Assembly: GCF_023566055.1 (NCBI RefSeq)
Contig: NZ_JALIQP010000003.1
Span: 248,001-312,000 of the forward strand
Direction of reading: 5' to 3'
Length of the DNA stretch: 64,000 nucleotides
Source: Halosolutus amylolyticus
GTDB lineage: Archaea > Halobacteriota > Halobacteria > Halobacteriales > Natrialbaceae
In this document: positions 27,530-36,277 of the stretch, one piece after another
How the letters are laid out: each line of letters begins with the position of its first letter
Position numbering within the stretch: the first letter of the stretch is position 1
Position numbers and translations under genes: made by a program
Notes under the pieces: model-generated
Databases searched by the model: none
What the model saw: only the letters and a program-made list of their open reading frames with translations
What the model was told of the DNA's origin: nothing

Positions 27530-29050
27530 TCACCGGTTCAGCAGGCTCGCCGGCAACCACTTCTGCAGAGTCGGACTGAACTCGGCGACCATCTGGGCGT
27601 CCTCGTCGGTGAACGCGTCGGTCGCGATCAGCGAGAGGACGAACACGACGATCACGACGATCGGGAGGGTGGCGACGATCACCAGGTCCGAGTCGACGAA
27701 CAGGACGATCGGTGCGCCGGCGATCGTCGCGGGCACGCCGGCACCGACGACCTTCGCGAAGTCCCGCGTGAAGGGGTGAATGCCGTCGAGGTGGTACACC
27801 TCGCCCAGCGTCAGCGCGCCGACCAGGAACAGCGCGGTGGCGGAGCCGATCGCCGCGCCCTCGATGCCGACGATCGGGATGAGCGTCATCGAGACGAGGA
27901 GGTTCGCACCGAACAGCACCAGCGTGTTGGCGAAGACCATCCGCGAGTAGCCGAGTCCCTGGAGGAGCGTCCCGTCGGGACCGCCGAACGTGACGTTGAA
28001 GAGGAACGCGCCGGCCAGCAGGACGACGACGACGTTCGCCGCGGCGTACTGGGGCGTATAGAGGACGGCGAGGTAGGAACTCGCGCCGAGCGAGAGGACG
28101 ATCGCGTACGGCAAGGTGATCCCGACGATCCAGCGGGCCATGACCTGGAACCGTTGCTCGACGAGCGCGGTGTCCTCGCGCGTTTCGGCGATCAGCGGCT
28201 TGAACACCGGCGATAGCGAGTTGAAGATGATCATCAGGCCGGAGCCGAGCATGTAGCCGACGCGGTAGATGCCGACGTCGTCGGAGGAAAGGAAGTAGCC
28301 GAGCAGGAAGTAGTCGACCTGCCCCATCAGGACGAAGACGACGCTGGTCATCGCGAGCGGGACGGAGTACCGCACGAGCGGCCCCGGCGCGACGAGTTCG
28401 ATGTCGGCCGTCAGGAGGTCCCACGCCTTGTAGACGAAGACGGCCGTACCGACAGTAATAGCGACGAACAGTCCGATCACGTAGCCGGCGATCAACCCCA
28501 GCAGACCGAACCCGGCGAGCAGGAGGCCGGCGGTGACGGCAAACCGGACGATCGGGCGCACGAGGTCACGCATGATCACCCGGTACTGGAGCTTCTTGAT
28601 GCTGTAGTAGGAGGTCAGCAGGACCTTGTAGATCGCCAGCATCGGGATGGTGACCGAGAGCAACAGGAGCGCGATCCGCATCGCGGGCTCCTGGAAGAAG
28701 GCACCGATCCGCGCCGTACTGAGCGCGAGCGCGAGCGCGACGAGCGACGAGGTGACGAGGACGGTCGCCGTCACCTGCACGATCACGCCCTTGGCTTTGC
28801 CGCGTTCGCCCGCATCGAGGTACTGCGGGACGAAATAGTCGATCGCGAGCGGCAGGCCGAGGTTCGCGAACACCTGTGTGAAGAGGATCACGGACGTCGC
28901 CAGGACGAACAGCCCGTAGACCGACGGACTGACGAACCGCGTCATCAGCATGACGATCGCGAACCCGAGCACGCCCTTGACGACGTTCCCGACGAACGTG
29001 ATGCCGCCCTGTTTCGCGAGCGTCGAGACGCCTTCGTCGTGATCCGTCAT
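27530..29050 (-). CDS. Polysaccharide/lipid-linked oligosaccharide flippase (Wzx/RfbX-type)
   Basis: A 506-residue MVF-superfamily transporter with about 14 helices. It begins [49 protein letters not shown], the standard polysaccharide-flippase N-terminus. Further family features are the helices [18 protein letters not shown] and [24 protein letters not shown]. In haloarchaea this family includes AglR-like proteins that move dolichol-linked sugars outward for S-layer glycosylation. The C-terminal cytoplasmic tail ([16 protein letters not shown]) is short. It sits 15 bp downstream of a lipoprotein gene on the same strand, so the two may be co-transcribed. Confidence 0.92.
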   Translation of the reverse strand: MTDHDEGVSTLAKQGGITFVGNVVKGVLGFAIVMLMTRFVSPSVYGLFVLATSVILFTQVFANLGLPLAIDYFVPQYLDAGERGKAKGVIVQVTATVLVTSSLVALALALSTARIGAFFQEPAMRIALLLLSVTIPMLAIYKVLLTSYYSIKKLQYRVIMRDLVRPIVRFAVTAGLLLAGFGLLGLIAGYVIGLFVAITVGTAVFVYKAWDLLTADIELVAPGPLVRYSVPLAMTSVVFVLMGQVDYFLLGYFLSSDDVGIYRVGYMLGSGLMIIFNSLSPVFKPLIAETREDTALVEQRFQVMARWIVGITLPYAIVLSLGASSYLAVLYTPQYAAANVVVVLLAGAFLFNVTFGGPDGTLLQGLGYSRMVFANTLVLFGANLLVSMTLIPIVGIEGAAIGSATALFLVGALTLGEVYHLDGIHPFTRDFAKVVGAGVPATIAGAPIVLFVDSDLVIVATLPIVVIVVFVLSLIATDAFTDEDAQMVAEFSPTLQKWLPASLLNR

Positions 29051-29065
29051 GGGACTGGTGTCCGA

Positions 29066-29455
29066 TCAGACTCCCGTCGCCGGTTCGAGTTCGTAGCTCT
29101 CGACCTCGGCGGCCGCCTCGCCGAACTGTGGGAATTCGACGTCGAACGGCCATTCCTCGCCCGAACTGACGTCTTCTTCGACGTTCTCGATGACCGTCTC
29201 GAGTTCCTCGCCCTCGGCGTCGAGGAACGTCGCCCGGATCTCGACGTAGCTCAGTTCGCGGTCGCCGACGTTCCTGACGATCCCCCAGACGTAGACGCGT
29301 TCGTCCTCGGTACCGGGGCTTTCCCGCACGAGGTCGTCGTAGACGATTTTCACGTCGCCAGGTTCGGTGATCTCCTCGCCGTTCTCCTCGAAGTAGCTGA
29401 GACAACCGCCGAGCGAGACCAGGGCGGCAACGCCGAGAAACCCGCGACGATCCAT
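29066..29455 (-). CDS. Small FxLYD-like lipoprotein
   Basis: The 129-residue precursor starts [18 protein letters not shown], a Tat-type signal with lipobox Cys18, so it is predicted to be lipid-anchored outside the cell. The mature part ([15 protein letters not shown]...[33 protein letters not shown]) has the beta-sandwich pattern of FxLYD domains, with V-x-N-x-G/D and a following V-x-F-x-D-x-x-G. The role is unknown, probably binding or scaffolding on the surface. It lies directly upstream of the flippase gene (15 bp). Confidence 0.8.
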   Translation of the reverse strand: MDRRGFLGVAALVSLGGCLSYFEENGEEITEPGDVKIVYDDLVRESPGTEDERVYVWGIVRNVGDRELSYVEIRATFLDAEGEELETVIENVEEDVSSGEEWPFDVEFPQFGEAAAEVESYELEPATGV

Positions 29456-29611
29456 CGACCCTGCCTACGTGACCGCGAGGCTTCAGCGTTCGGGACGCGG
29501 GGTGGGCTACCGCTGGACGGTCTCCCAGTCGACCTCGTCGATCGGCTGGATCGATCGGAACTGCTCCTCGCCCGGGGCGGCGAACACCGATCACCGGGCG
29601 ACCGGACAACA

Positions 29612-29648
29612 CGATACACTTTTCACCACTGGTTGCTACCACCTAGTT
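29612..29648 (+). promoter_or_regulatory. thi4 promoter with a short palindrome
   Basis: CGATACACT (29612-29620) lies about 33 nt before the thi4 ATG. Downstream, TGGTTGCTACCA (inverted repeat TGGT/ACCA, around 29630-29641) sits in the presumed transcription start region. It is a candidate for the ThiR operator, but the assignment rests only on position. Confidence 0.35.
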
Positions 29649-29650
29649 GT

Positions 29651-30580
29651 ATGAGCGACTTCGATCAGTTCAGCGACGTCGGCGAAGCGGACGTAACGCG
29701 CGCGATCGGCCAGGAGTGGACCGAGGAGTTCATGGACTTCTCGGACTCGGACGTCATCATCGTCGGCGGCGGTCCCTCGGGGCTGACCGCGGCGAAGGAA
29801 CTCTCCGAGCGCGGCGTGAAGACGATGGTCGTAGAGAAGAACAACTACCTCGGCGGCGGCTTCTGGCTCGGCGGGTTCCTGATGAACAAGGTCACGGTTC
29901 GGGATCCTGCCCAGCAGATTTTGGACGAACTCGAGGTGTCCTACAAGCAGTCCGAGGACAGCGAGGGGCTCTACGTCGCCAACGGGCCGGAGGCCTGTTC
30001 CGGCCTCATCAAGGCCGCCTGCGACGCCGGCGCGAAGATGCAGAACATGACCGAGTTCACGGACATCGTCATCCGAGAGGATCACAAGGTCTCGGGGATC
30101 GTTATGAACTGGACGCCGGTCCACGCCCTGCCCCGCGAAATCACGTGCGTCGACCCGATCGCCGTCGAGGCGGACCTGGTCATCGACGCGACCGGTCACG
30201 ACGCCATGGCCGTCAAGAAACTCGACGAGCGCGGCGTGCTCGACGCGCCCGGCATCGGCGACGCCGAGGCCAACGCTACCGGAATGGACCAGACCGGTGA
30301 CGACAGTTACGGCGCGCCCGGCCACGACTCGCCCGGTCACGACTCGATGTGGGTCGGCAAGAGCGAAGACGCCGTCGTCGAACACACCGGCCTCGTCCAC
30401 GACGGCCTGATCGCGACGGGGATGGCGACCGCGACGACCTACGGTCTCCCGCGGATGGGCCCGACCTTCGGGGCCATGCTCGTCTCAGGCAAGCGCGCCG
30501 CCCAGGAAGCGATCGACGAACTCGGCGTCGACGCCGACCCCGTCGACATCACCAGTCGCGCGACCCCCGCCGACGACTGA
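29651..30580 (+). CDS. thi4: Thiamine thiazole synthase Thi4 (Cys-type, single turnover)
   Basis: Thi4 makes the adenylated thiazole precursor of thiamine from NAD and glycine. The 309-residue protein shows the dinucleotide-binding motif [17 protein letters not shown] (35-51), [16 protein letters not shown], and the late [21 protein letters not shown]. Cys166 in REITCVDP aligns with the sulfur-donating active-site Cys of yeast Thi4 and the equivalent Cys in Haloferax, so this is probably the suicide form, unlike the sulfide-using His-type enzymes of methanogens. It is monocistronic. A ThiR-type regulator is encoded 8 kb away (38587). Its TGA stop abuts an 80-bp palindrome, which is thus placed to act on the thi4 3' end. 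Confidence 0.95.
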   Translation: MSDFDQFSDVGEADVTRAIGQEWTEEFMDFSDSDVIIVGGGPSGLTAAKELSERGVKTMVVEKNNYLGGGFWLGGFLMNKVTVRDPAQQILDELEVSYKQSEDSEGLYVANGPEACSGLIKAACDAGAKMQNMTEFTDIVIREDHKVSGIVMNWTPVHALPREITCVDPIAVEADLVIDATGHDAMAVKKLDERGVLDAPGIGDAEANATGMDQTGDDSYGAPGHDSPGHDSMWVGKSEDAVVEHTGLVHDGLIATGMATATTYGLPRMGPTFGAMLVSGKRAAQEAIDELGVDADPVDITSRATPADD

Positions 30581-30660
30581 TACGGTTTACTGTACGTCAG
30601 TTCCGGCGCAACCGCCGGCCGGATCGCGGTTGCGGCGGTACATCGGTACAGCAATCCGTA
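30581..30660 (+). repeat. 80-bp stop-codon palindrome (copy D)
   Basis: The element begins at the base after the thi4 TGA (30578-30580), runs from TACGGTTTACTGTACGTC to GTACAGCAATCCGTA, and is followed by TGA (30661-30663). It has the same orientation as the copy at 4043 and differs from it at two positions that both fall in the central hairpin (one of them weakens the stem). Confidence 0.9.
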
Positions 30661-30813
30661 TGAGCGGTTCTGACCGGCGGACGAAGGGCACGTGACACGA
30701 TCGTAATCTTTCCTGGTCCGGAATCGAAACTCGCGACTAGCCCGCTTTCCGCCCCTCGAGATCGGCGATCGCTTTTCGGAAACGCCCAGTTCGTGGGAAT
30801 CACCGAAACCCAT

Positions 30814-30838
30814 ACTATATTTTTAGGTCGACCTAAAA
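30814..30838 (+). promoter_or_regulatory. TATA box plus DtxR/Idr-like operator
   Basis: ACTATATTTT (30814-30823) is followed by the perfect 18-bp palindrome TTTTAGGTCGACCTAAAA (30821-30838), ending two bases before the ATG at 30841. The TTAGG...CCTAA form resembles the sites of DtxR-family iron/manganese-dependent repressors (Idr/SirR in haloarchaea). Covering the transcription start, it would block initiation when metal is plentiful. The regulator itself is not in the window. Confidence 0.65.
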
Positions 30839-30840
30839 CT

Positions 30841-32331
30841 ATGCCAACGAGACGAACCGTCCTGGCGGTCGCCACGGCGATGGCGGGAGCGGGTATTGCG
30901 GGCTGCACCGACGAACAGAGTACGAATTCGGACGATGACGATCCGGAAGCCGGTGACGAGAACGGAAACGGCGGCGCCGAACTCGGCGTCGCGGCCGAGT
31001 GGAACGCCATCCGTGCACGCGTCCACGACGCGCTCGCGCTCGGAATCGCCGACGAGTTCTCGACCGGGGCGGCGATCGTCGGCGACATGCTGGCCCGGTT
31101 CGAGGGCGCGACCGGCGAGTGGGGTGCCCACGAGCAACTCGAAGCGACCGACCACGAAGCCTACGAGGAATTCGAGGAGGCGCTCGAAGAACTTCGTCTG
31201 GAGGGGCTCGAAACGGCGTCGCTCGACCGGACGCGCACGGAAACCGGGATCGCCGACGAACAACTCCGGACCGCCCAGCGCGAGCGACTCGCACACCGGA
31301 ACGCGATCGCGCTCGAGATGGGGCTGTTCGCGGCCCGGATCGCCGACGTCGCGGCGCTCGCGCGTGCGAACCGGTTCGACGCGGCCGAGACAGTCGCCGG
31401 AGAGGCCGACGAGCGGTGGGAGGACTCGATCGCGCACGACGAACTCAGCGCCGCCGACGCGGACCTGTACGTGGCCTTCGAGGGAGAACTGCCGGGACTG
31501 GCGTCGGCCGCGGCCGACGAGGACGTCGATGCAGTCGTGGACGGTGCCGAGGCCGCGATCGATGCGGCGATCGACGCGGCGTACGTCCTCGCGGAGGACG
31601 AGTCGGCCGCCGACGCGGCCGCACTTGCGACGTTCCAGGCCCAGGGGTGGGACGCGGCGGCCCTGGCGTCGCTCTCGGACGTCGATCCGGACGGGGCCGC
31701 GGCCGTCGCGCGAGACGCGCTCCAGCGGTTCGAGGGGGCTCGCGTCCACGACGCGGTCGAGGACGCCGACCACGCCACCTACGAGGCCTTCGAGAGCGAA
31801 CTCGAGGCGTACGCCGAGGCTCTCGAAGCCGACGACGGCGTCGACGAGGCGGCCGCCGATTTCGCGGCGGCGGCGCTCCGGGCGCAGTTCGCCGTCGCGG
31901 GCGCGCTCGAGGAGGCTCCGGGCGACGACCACGGCGGCGGACACGATCACGACCACGACGACCTCGCGGGTGGGCCGAACGTCGTCGACGGCGTTCCCGA
32001 GGACGTCGATCACGTCGTCGAGATGCACGCTGCGAGCTTCGAACCGGACGAGTTGACGATCGAGGCCGGCGAGACCGTCGCGTTCGAACACGTCGAGGGC
32101 GAACCCCACACGGTCACCGCCTACGAGGACGCCATCCCCGACGACGCTCCGTACTGGGCGTCGGGCGGGTTCGACGACGAGGATGCGGCCCGTGAGGGGT
32201 GGGACGACGGCCGCGGCGCCGTCGTCTCGGGGCAGTCGTACGTACGAACGTTCGAAGTAGCGGGGACCCACGAGTTCTGCTGTATCCCCCACGAGGCCGC
32301 CGGTCACGTCGGGCGCATCGACGTGGAGTGA
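30841..32331 (+). CDS. Metal-regulated lipoprotein with C-terminal halocyanin-type copper domain
   Basis: The 496-residue precursor starts MPTRRTVLAVATAMAGAGIAGC, a Tat-like signal with lipobox Cys22. Residues about 45-360 form two or more similar alpha-helical units (EFSTGAAIVGDMLARFEGATGEWGAHEQLEATDHEAYEEFEEALEEL; a later version AAAVARDALQRFEGARVHDAVEDADHATYEAFESELEAY). A His/Asp-rich linker (DDHGGGHDHDHDD) then leads to a cupredoxin domain with copper ligands in EPHTVTA and FCCIPHEAAGH. The usual axial Met (PHxxxGM) is His here. The family is annotated in haloarchaea as DUF5059/halocyanin-like. With the DtxR-like operator, a role in metal uptake or surface redox chemistry is inferred. Confidence 0.88.
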   Translation: MPTRRTVLAVATAMAGAGIAGCTDEQSTNSDDDDPEAGDENGNGGAELGVAAEWNAIRARVHDALALGIADEFSTGAAIVGDMLARFEGATGEWGAHEQLEATDHEAYEEFEEALEELRLEGLETASLDRTRTETGIADEQLRTAQRERLAHRNAIALEMGLFAARIADVAALARANRFDAAETVAGEADERWEDSIAHDELSAADADLYVAFEGELPGLASAAADEDVDAVVDGAEAAIDAAIDAAYVLAEDESAADAAALATFQAQGWDAAALASLSDVDPDGAAAVARDALQRFEGARVHDAVEDADHATYEAFESELEAYAEALEADDGVDEAAADFAAAALRAQFAVAGALEEAPGDDHGGGHDHDHDDLAGGPNVVDGVPEDVDHVVEMHAASFEPDELTIEAGETVAFEHVEGEPHTVTAYEDAIPDDAPYWASGGFDDEDAAREGWDDGRGAVVSGQSYVRTFEVAGTHEFCCIPHEAAGHVGRIDVE

Positions 32332-32405
32332 CGAATCGACGACGTCGATCGCAAGCCACCGTCGAAATCCACACGGTTTTCGCCGTTCAGGTGCAGGGAT
32401 CGGAC

Positions 32406-33296
32406 ATGAAACTCGTCGTCACCGGCGCGACCGGCGGAGCGGGCAGTTGGATCGTCGATCACGTCGCGAGCGAGGGCCACGACGTCGTCGGCGTCGACCT
32501 CGAGCGCCCCCCGGGCGAGCGCGAGAACGTCACCTTTCTCGCGGCCGACCTCACCGACCAGGGGCAGGCCTGGGAAGCGATCCTCTCCCAGGATCCGGAC
32601 GCGGTGGTCCACCTCGCGGGGATTCCGCGGATGGGCGAGACGACCGGTACCGAGACGTTCCTGACCAACGTCGAGAGCGCCTACCACGTCTTCGAGGCCG
32701 CGGGTCGGACCGGCGCGGACGTGGTCTGGACCTCGAGCGAGAGCCTCTACGGGATGCCTTTCGCCGCGGAGCCGTTCCTCCCGGACTACCTCCCGATCGA
32801 CGAGGCCCATCCGCAACGTCCGGAAGACGGCTACGGCGCGTCGAAACTCGTCGGCGAGGAACTCGCCGCGAAGACGGTCCGCAAGCACGGCATCTCGATC
32901 GCCTCGATCCGGCCGTCGTGGATCCAGTACCCCGGCGAGTACCAGGCCCGCGAGGTCGCCGCGGCGTTCGATCCCGAGACGGCCGATCGGAGCGGCAACT
33001 TCTGGTCGTACGTCGACGTCCGCGACGTGGTCTCGATCGTCGACGCCGTCCTCCACGCCGACATCGACGGCCACGAGGCGTACCACGCGATGGCCGCGGA
33101 CAACTACCTCGGCCGGCCGACCGCGGACGCGATCGAGACCGTCTTCGGTGCGCTCCCGGAACAGTGTGACCTCGGGGGCGAGGAATCGGCGTTCTCCACG
33201 GCGAAAGCCCGAACGGAACTGGGCTGGGAGCCCGATCACACCTGGCGTGAGGCCGAGGACGAGACCGTCGAGGGGCCGGCGTTTCTGGACGGGTAG
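32406..33296 (+). CDS. NAD(P)-dependent epimerase/dehydratase (extended SDR)
   Basis: The 296-residue product has the extended-SDR cofactor motif VTGATGGAGSWIVDHV (5-20), an acidic residue after beta-2 (GVDLE) favouring NAD, VVHLAGIPRMGET, the catalytic Ser region VVWTSSESLYGM and Y-x-x-x-K in DGYGASKLVGEEL. Substrates of related haloarchaeal proteins include sugar phosphates, uronates and nucleotide sugars (the Azf glucose-6-phosphate dehydrogenase belongs to the same superfamily), but the specific activity cannot be told here. Start ATG 32406; the upstream 69 codons of the open frame overlap the halocyanin gene and are rejected. Monocistronic. Confidence 0.9.
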   Translation: MKLVVTGATGGAGSWIVDHVASEGHDVVGVDLERPPGERENVTFLAADLTDQGQAWEAILSQDPDAVVHLAGIPRMGETTGTETFLTNVESAYHVFEAAGRTGADVVWTSSESLYGMPFAAEPFLPDYLPIDEAHPQRPEDGYGASKLVGEELAAKTVRKHGISIASIRPSWIQYPGEYQAREVAAAFDPETADRSGNFWSYVDVRDVVSIVDAVLHADIDGHEAYHAMAADNYLGRPTADAIETVFGALPEQCDLGGEESAFSTAKARTELGWEPDHTWREAEDETVEGPAFLDG

Positions 33297-33422
33297 CGTC
33301 GATACGGTCGGCTGGATCGCCATCATCGACGTCCGTCTCCGGGCGGGGCTGAAACCGGGCGGCGAACGGGATACTCGCCTGCGACCGCAACAGTTTCACC
33401 GGGTGGTACGACTAGATCATAC

Positions 33423-34190
33423 ATGGTCGACAGCGTCATCTGCTATCGCGCCCCGACGACCGTCGTCGACGTCGATACGATCGCGGACTGGCTCGCGGAA
33501 CGCGTCGACGCGACGGTGACGGTCCGCGATCGGTTCCTCGAGGAGCACCGCGCCGACGACCTGCCGGAACGGTTCGCCGAGGCGCGGGTGCGATCGCCGT
33601 ACGATCGCGAGACGGGGAACACGATGCTGGGGACGACCCGCTACGAGGAACGTGCGCTCGACGATCCCGATCGAGAGGGCGGCGTCCTCTACGACGGGAT
33701 CCAGGTCCAGCGGGCGCTCAACACCGTCTTGCCCGGCGACGAACGCGACCTGGAGACGCTACACGTGCCGGTCCTCGATCGGGCGATCGGGACGTGGGGC
33801 GACCACGACGGCCGCTGGCACAAGCGGGTGAACGTCCTCGGCCAGCCCGCGCTCGTCTCGGTACCGGGTCTCTACGAGGCCCCGGCGAAGCCCGAGGAAT
33901 ACTACAAGGAGAAGCAACGGCACTCGCTGCTCTCCGGCGACACGCCGCCGCGCGAGGTGCTCGAGAACCGCGTCGAGGGCGAGTTCCTGATCGAGGACGA
34001 CCCTCGATCGACCGACGCGCTGAAAGGATACGTCCTGCAGGCCGTCCACTACCTCGAGACCGGGGAATCGTTCTGCGATCGAGAGGGGTGTCGACTCTTC
34101 AACGCCCATTACCACGGGGACCTGATCGAGGCACAGCTTCGCGAGCCAGCGTTCTGCGACGAGCACGCGCGGCTTTACGGGACGGACTGA
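33423..34190 (+). CDS. Conserved haloarchaeal protein with Cys/His-rich C-terminus
   Basis: I do not recognise this 255-residue protein with certainty. It has no signal peptide or membrane segment. The N-terminal part (VVDVDTIADWLAERVDATVTVRDRFLEE) looks like a small alpha/beta unit; the middle has HVPVLDRAIGTWGDHDGRWHKRVNVLGQPALVS, which resembles the segment before the active site in some archaeal metallopeptidase-like families. The C-terminus has clustered potential metal ligands, CDREGCRLFNAHYHGDLIEAQ and CDEH. A metal-binding or peptidase-like role is possible but not demonstrated: I see no HExxH. The start is ATG, with 126 bp of upstream spacer. Confidence 0.75.
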   Translation: MVDSVICYRAPTTVVDVDTIADWLAERVDATVTVRDRFLEEHRADDLPERFAEARVRSPYDRETGNTMLGTTRYEERALDDPDREGGVLYDGIQVQRALNTVLPGDERDLETLHVPVLDRAIGTWGDHDGRWHKRVNVLGQPALVSVPGLYEAPAKPEEYYKEKQRHSLLSGDTPPREVLENRVEGEFLIEDDPRSTDALKGYVLQAVHYLETGESFCDREGCRLFNAHYHGDLIEAQLREPAFCDEHARLYGTD

Positions 34191-34343
34191 GTCGCGGGAC
34201 GGATCACGACCGGTCGCGAGCCGTCTCTCAGTACCGTGGCGAGCGCTGGTGATCCCGGGGGCGATCCGCGATCGGGTTCGCGAGTACGAGGGATTCGAAG
34301 CATCGGCCCCCTGAACAGGTGATCGCGGCGGGGCGATCGGGAG

Positions 34344-34362
34344 TGTTTCGTTTGCCGAAACA
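34344..34362. promoter_or_regulatory. Inverted repeat TGTTTCG-N5-CGAAACA
   Basis: A perfect 7-bp inverted repeat with a 5-bp spacer lies about 100 bp upstream of the small secreted protein gene at 34465, in an otherwise featureless 274-bp gap. It has the form of a dimeric regulator site; no matching regulator is recognised. Confidence 0.4.
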
Positions 34363-34464
34363 ACGTATCCGGCGGGCAAATCGCCGATATCGGACGAAAA
34401 CCGGCGCAAAACGGCGACAACATGTGACTGGTTGAAGAACCATCCCGCCATCTATCCGATCGTC

Positions 34465-34701
34465 ATGAGTCGACACGTATTACTCGCGATCGTGGTCAGC
34501 GTCGCCCTGCTCGTCGGGGCGGCCGGAACAGCAACGGCAACGCCGGGCGAGGGCCCGCCGGAGGACCTCCCGGAGCCGGTGCCCGACTTCGTTTCGGATC
34601 TGCACGAAACGATCAGTAGCTTCCTCGACGGTGCGATCGACTCGCTCGGGGACGCCGTGTCCGAGATCACGCCCGGTGCGGTCGTGCCGACGACGAAGTG
34701 A
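34465..34701 (+). CDS. Small secreted protein, 78 residues
   Basis: The product begins MSRHVLLAIVVSVALLVGAAGTATA, a clear Sec-type signal peptide with a likely cleavage after ATA. The remaining 50 or so residues are Pro-rich then helical and acidic (PEPVPDFVSDLHETISSFLDGAIDSLGDAVSEITPG). No domain is recognised. The next gene also encodes an exported protein, 195 bp downstream; the region 34465-37788 is a run of exported proteins on one strand. The frame is open 11 codons upstream, but the signal peptide favours ATG 34465. Confidence 0.65.
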   Translation: MSRHVLLAIVVSVALLVGAAGTATATPGEGPPEDLPEPVPDFVSDLHETISSFLDGAIDSLGDAVSEITPGAVVPTTK

Positions 34702-34896
34702 TCGGGCCGGGACCCGAGCGGGACTCGCGGATTCTTCAGCGGGGTCATATTTTTCGAAAGCGATCAAAAAGCGTATTAGAGTGCCATAGTATACTGAATT
34801 TCGTGATTCGACGGATGCGTCTCCGACGTCTCTTTCCCCGTTTTTCTCCCCTAGATAGATCGCAAACGGATCGGCGTCGTCGGGACCCGAACGAGA

Positions 34897-36015
34897 ATGA
34901 CCGACCGTAACCCTCGATCGATCGGCCGGCTGCTGATCATTGCCCTCGCGCTCTCGCTGGTCGTTTCCGGACCGCTTTCGGTCGCCGGTGCGGCCGCGAG
35001 CGGGTCGGGGTATCACGCCGCCGAATCTCCGGATGGCTTCTCGGCGGCCCCCGAAGACGTCGATCCCGACCGGGTCCGGATGAACGTCGCCCTGGCGGCC
35101 GACGGCTCCGCCGAGTGGACCGTGGAGTTCTGGGTCGAACTCGACGACAACGAGTCGACCGAGGCCTTCGAGTCGGTCGCGGCCGAGATCGACGAGGATC
35201 CGGAGCCCTACCTGACGCGCTTTGCCGATCGGATCGATTCGACGGTCGCCGTGGCGACCAACGCGACCGATCGGGAGATGTCGACCGACGGGTTCGCCGT
35301 CGAGACGGAACGGCAGTCGCTGGCCCGCGAGTACGGCATCATCAGGTACACGTTCGACTGGCACGGCTTCGCCGCTACGGATGGGACCGAACTGCGCGCC
35401 GGGGACGCGATCGAGGGCTACTATCTCGACGACGGAATCCGATTGATCGTCTCCTGGCCCGAGGAATACGAACTGACGAGCGCGAGCCCTGAACCGGACG
35501 ATCATCGAGAGAACGCGGTCATCTGGAGCGGGTCGCAAACGGAGTTCGTCTCCGGCGAACCCCGGGTGGTCGTCTCGACCGGGACGACCGGATCGGGACC
35601 GTCGCTCTCGACGATCGCGATCGGCGTCGCGGTTCTCGGCGTCGTCGGACTCGGCGTCGCAGCGTGGTATCGCCGGCGGGGATCGGGCGGCGTTCCCGCG
35701 CCGATTCCGGGTGGCGACGACGACGGGGATGGACCGGCGGCGACGACCGACGAGGATGTGGACGACGAACCCGTTCCCGAGGAGTTCCTGAGCAACGAAG
35801 AGCGCGTCCTCCGCCTCCTCGAGGAACGGGGCGGCCGCATGAAACAACAGGACGTCGTCTCGGCACTCGACTGGACGGACGCGAAGACGAGCAAGGTCGT
35901 CAGCAGGCTGCGCGAGGAGGGGAAACTCGAGTCGTTCCGGCTGGGTCGCGAGAACGTTCTCACCCTGCCCGAGGCGGAGGACGCGGTGATCGAGTCCGGA
36001 GAGCGACAGGACTGA
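34897..36015 (+). CDS. Membrane-anchored sensor-like protein with cytoplasmic winged helix
   Basis: The 372-residue protein has a signal peptide (LLIIALALSLVVSGPLSVAGA), an extracellular beta-rich domain (about 48-225; VRMNVALAADGSAEWTVEFWVELD...FADRIDSTVAVATNATDREM), one membrane helix (about 232-250, STIAIGVAVLGVVGLGVAAW), an acidic linker, and a cytoplasmic winged-helix domain (about 295-355; NEERVLRLLEERGGRMKQQDVVSALDWTDAKTSKVVSRLREEGKLESFRLGRENVLTL). An outside sensor wired directly to DNA binding is inferred. The ectodomain is homologous to that of the protein at 37066. The TGA stop abuts the 80-bp palindrome at 36016. Confidence 0.88.
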   Translation: MTDRNPRSIGRLLIIALALSLVVSGPLSVAGAAASGSGYHAAESPDGFSAAPEDVDPDRVRMNVALAADGSAEWTVEFWVELDDNESTEAFESVAAEIDEDPEPYLTRFADRIDSTVAVATNATDREMSTDGFAVETERQSLAREYGIIRYTFDWHGFAATDGTELRAGDAIEGYYLDDGIRLIVSWPEEYELTSASPEPDDHRENAVIWSGSQTEFVSGEPRVVVSTGTTGSGPSLSTIAIGVAVLGVVGLGVAAWYRRRGSGGVPAPIPGGDDDGDGPAATTDEDVDDEPVPEEFLSNEERVLRLLEERGGRMKQQDVVSALDWTDAKTSKVVSRLREEGKLESFRLGRENVLTLPEAEDAVIESGERQD

Positions 36016-36095
36016 TACGGATTGCTGTACCGATTTACCGGCGCAACCGCCGCCCGGATCGCGGTTGCGCCGGAACTGACGTACAGTAAACCGTA
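36016..36095 (-). repeat. 80-bp stop-codon palindrome (copy E, inverted)
   Basis: The element starts directly after the TGA stop of the winged-helix sensor gene (36013-36015) and ends before a second TGA (36096-36098). It is in the same orientation as the copy at 7718 and differs from it at only two or three positions (around ACCGATTTACC). Confidence 0.9.
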
Positions 36096-36277
36096 TGAGA
36101 GGTGGGCACCGCGATCGAGGGGCGAACCGCCGTAATCGCACGACGGCGTCGGACCGTTTCGCCGAATTTACGACCGTTTCCGGGGGTCGCCGACGGTGTC
36201 AAACGTCGTTAATAGTCGTTGAACCGGAGTGATAATCGACCCTGTATATGGAGCGAGAGCGCCACGTCTCAATCGTC

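Noticed and set aside
29581-29650. TPP riboswitch upstream of thi4
   Set aside because: The region between the TATA-like box and the ATG is too short (about 30 nt) for a THI element, and a ThiR-type protein regulator is present.
36248-36277. Upstream ATG for the exported protein at 36278
   Set aside because: It adds ten charged residues before a good signal peptide; it remains possible but is less likely.
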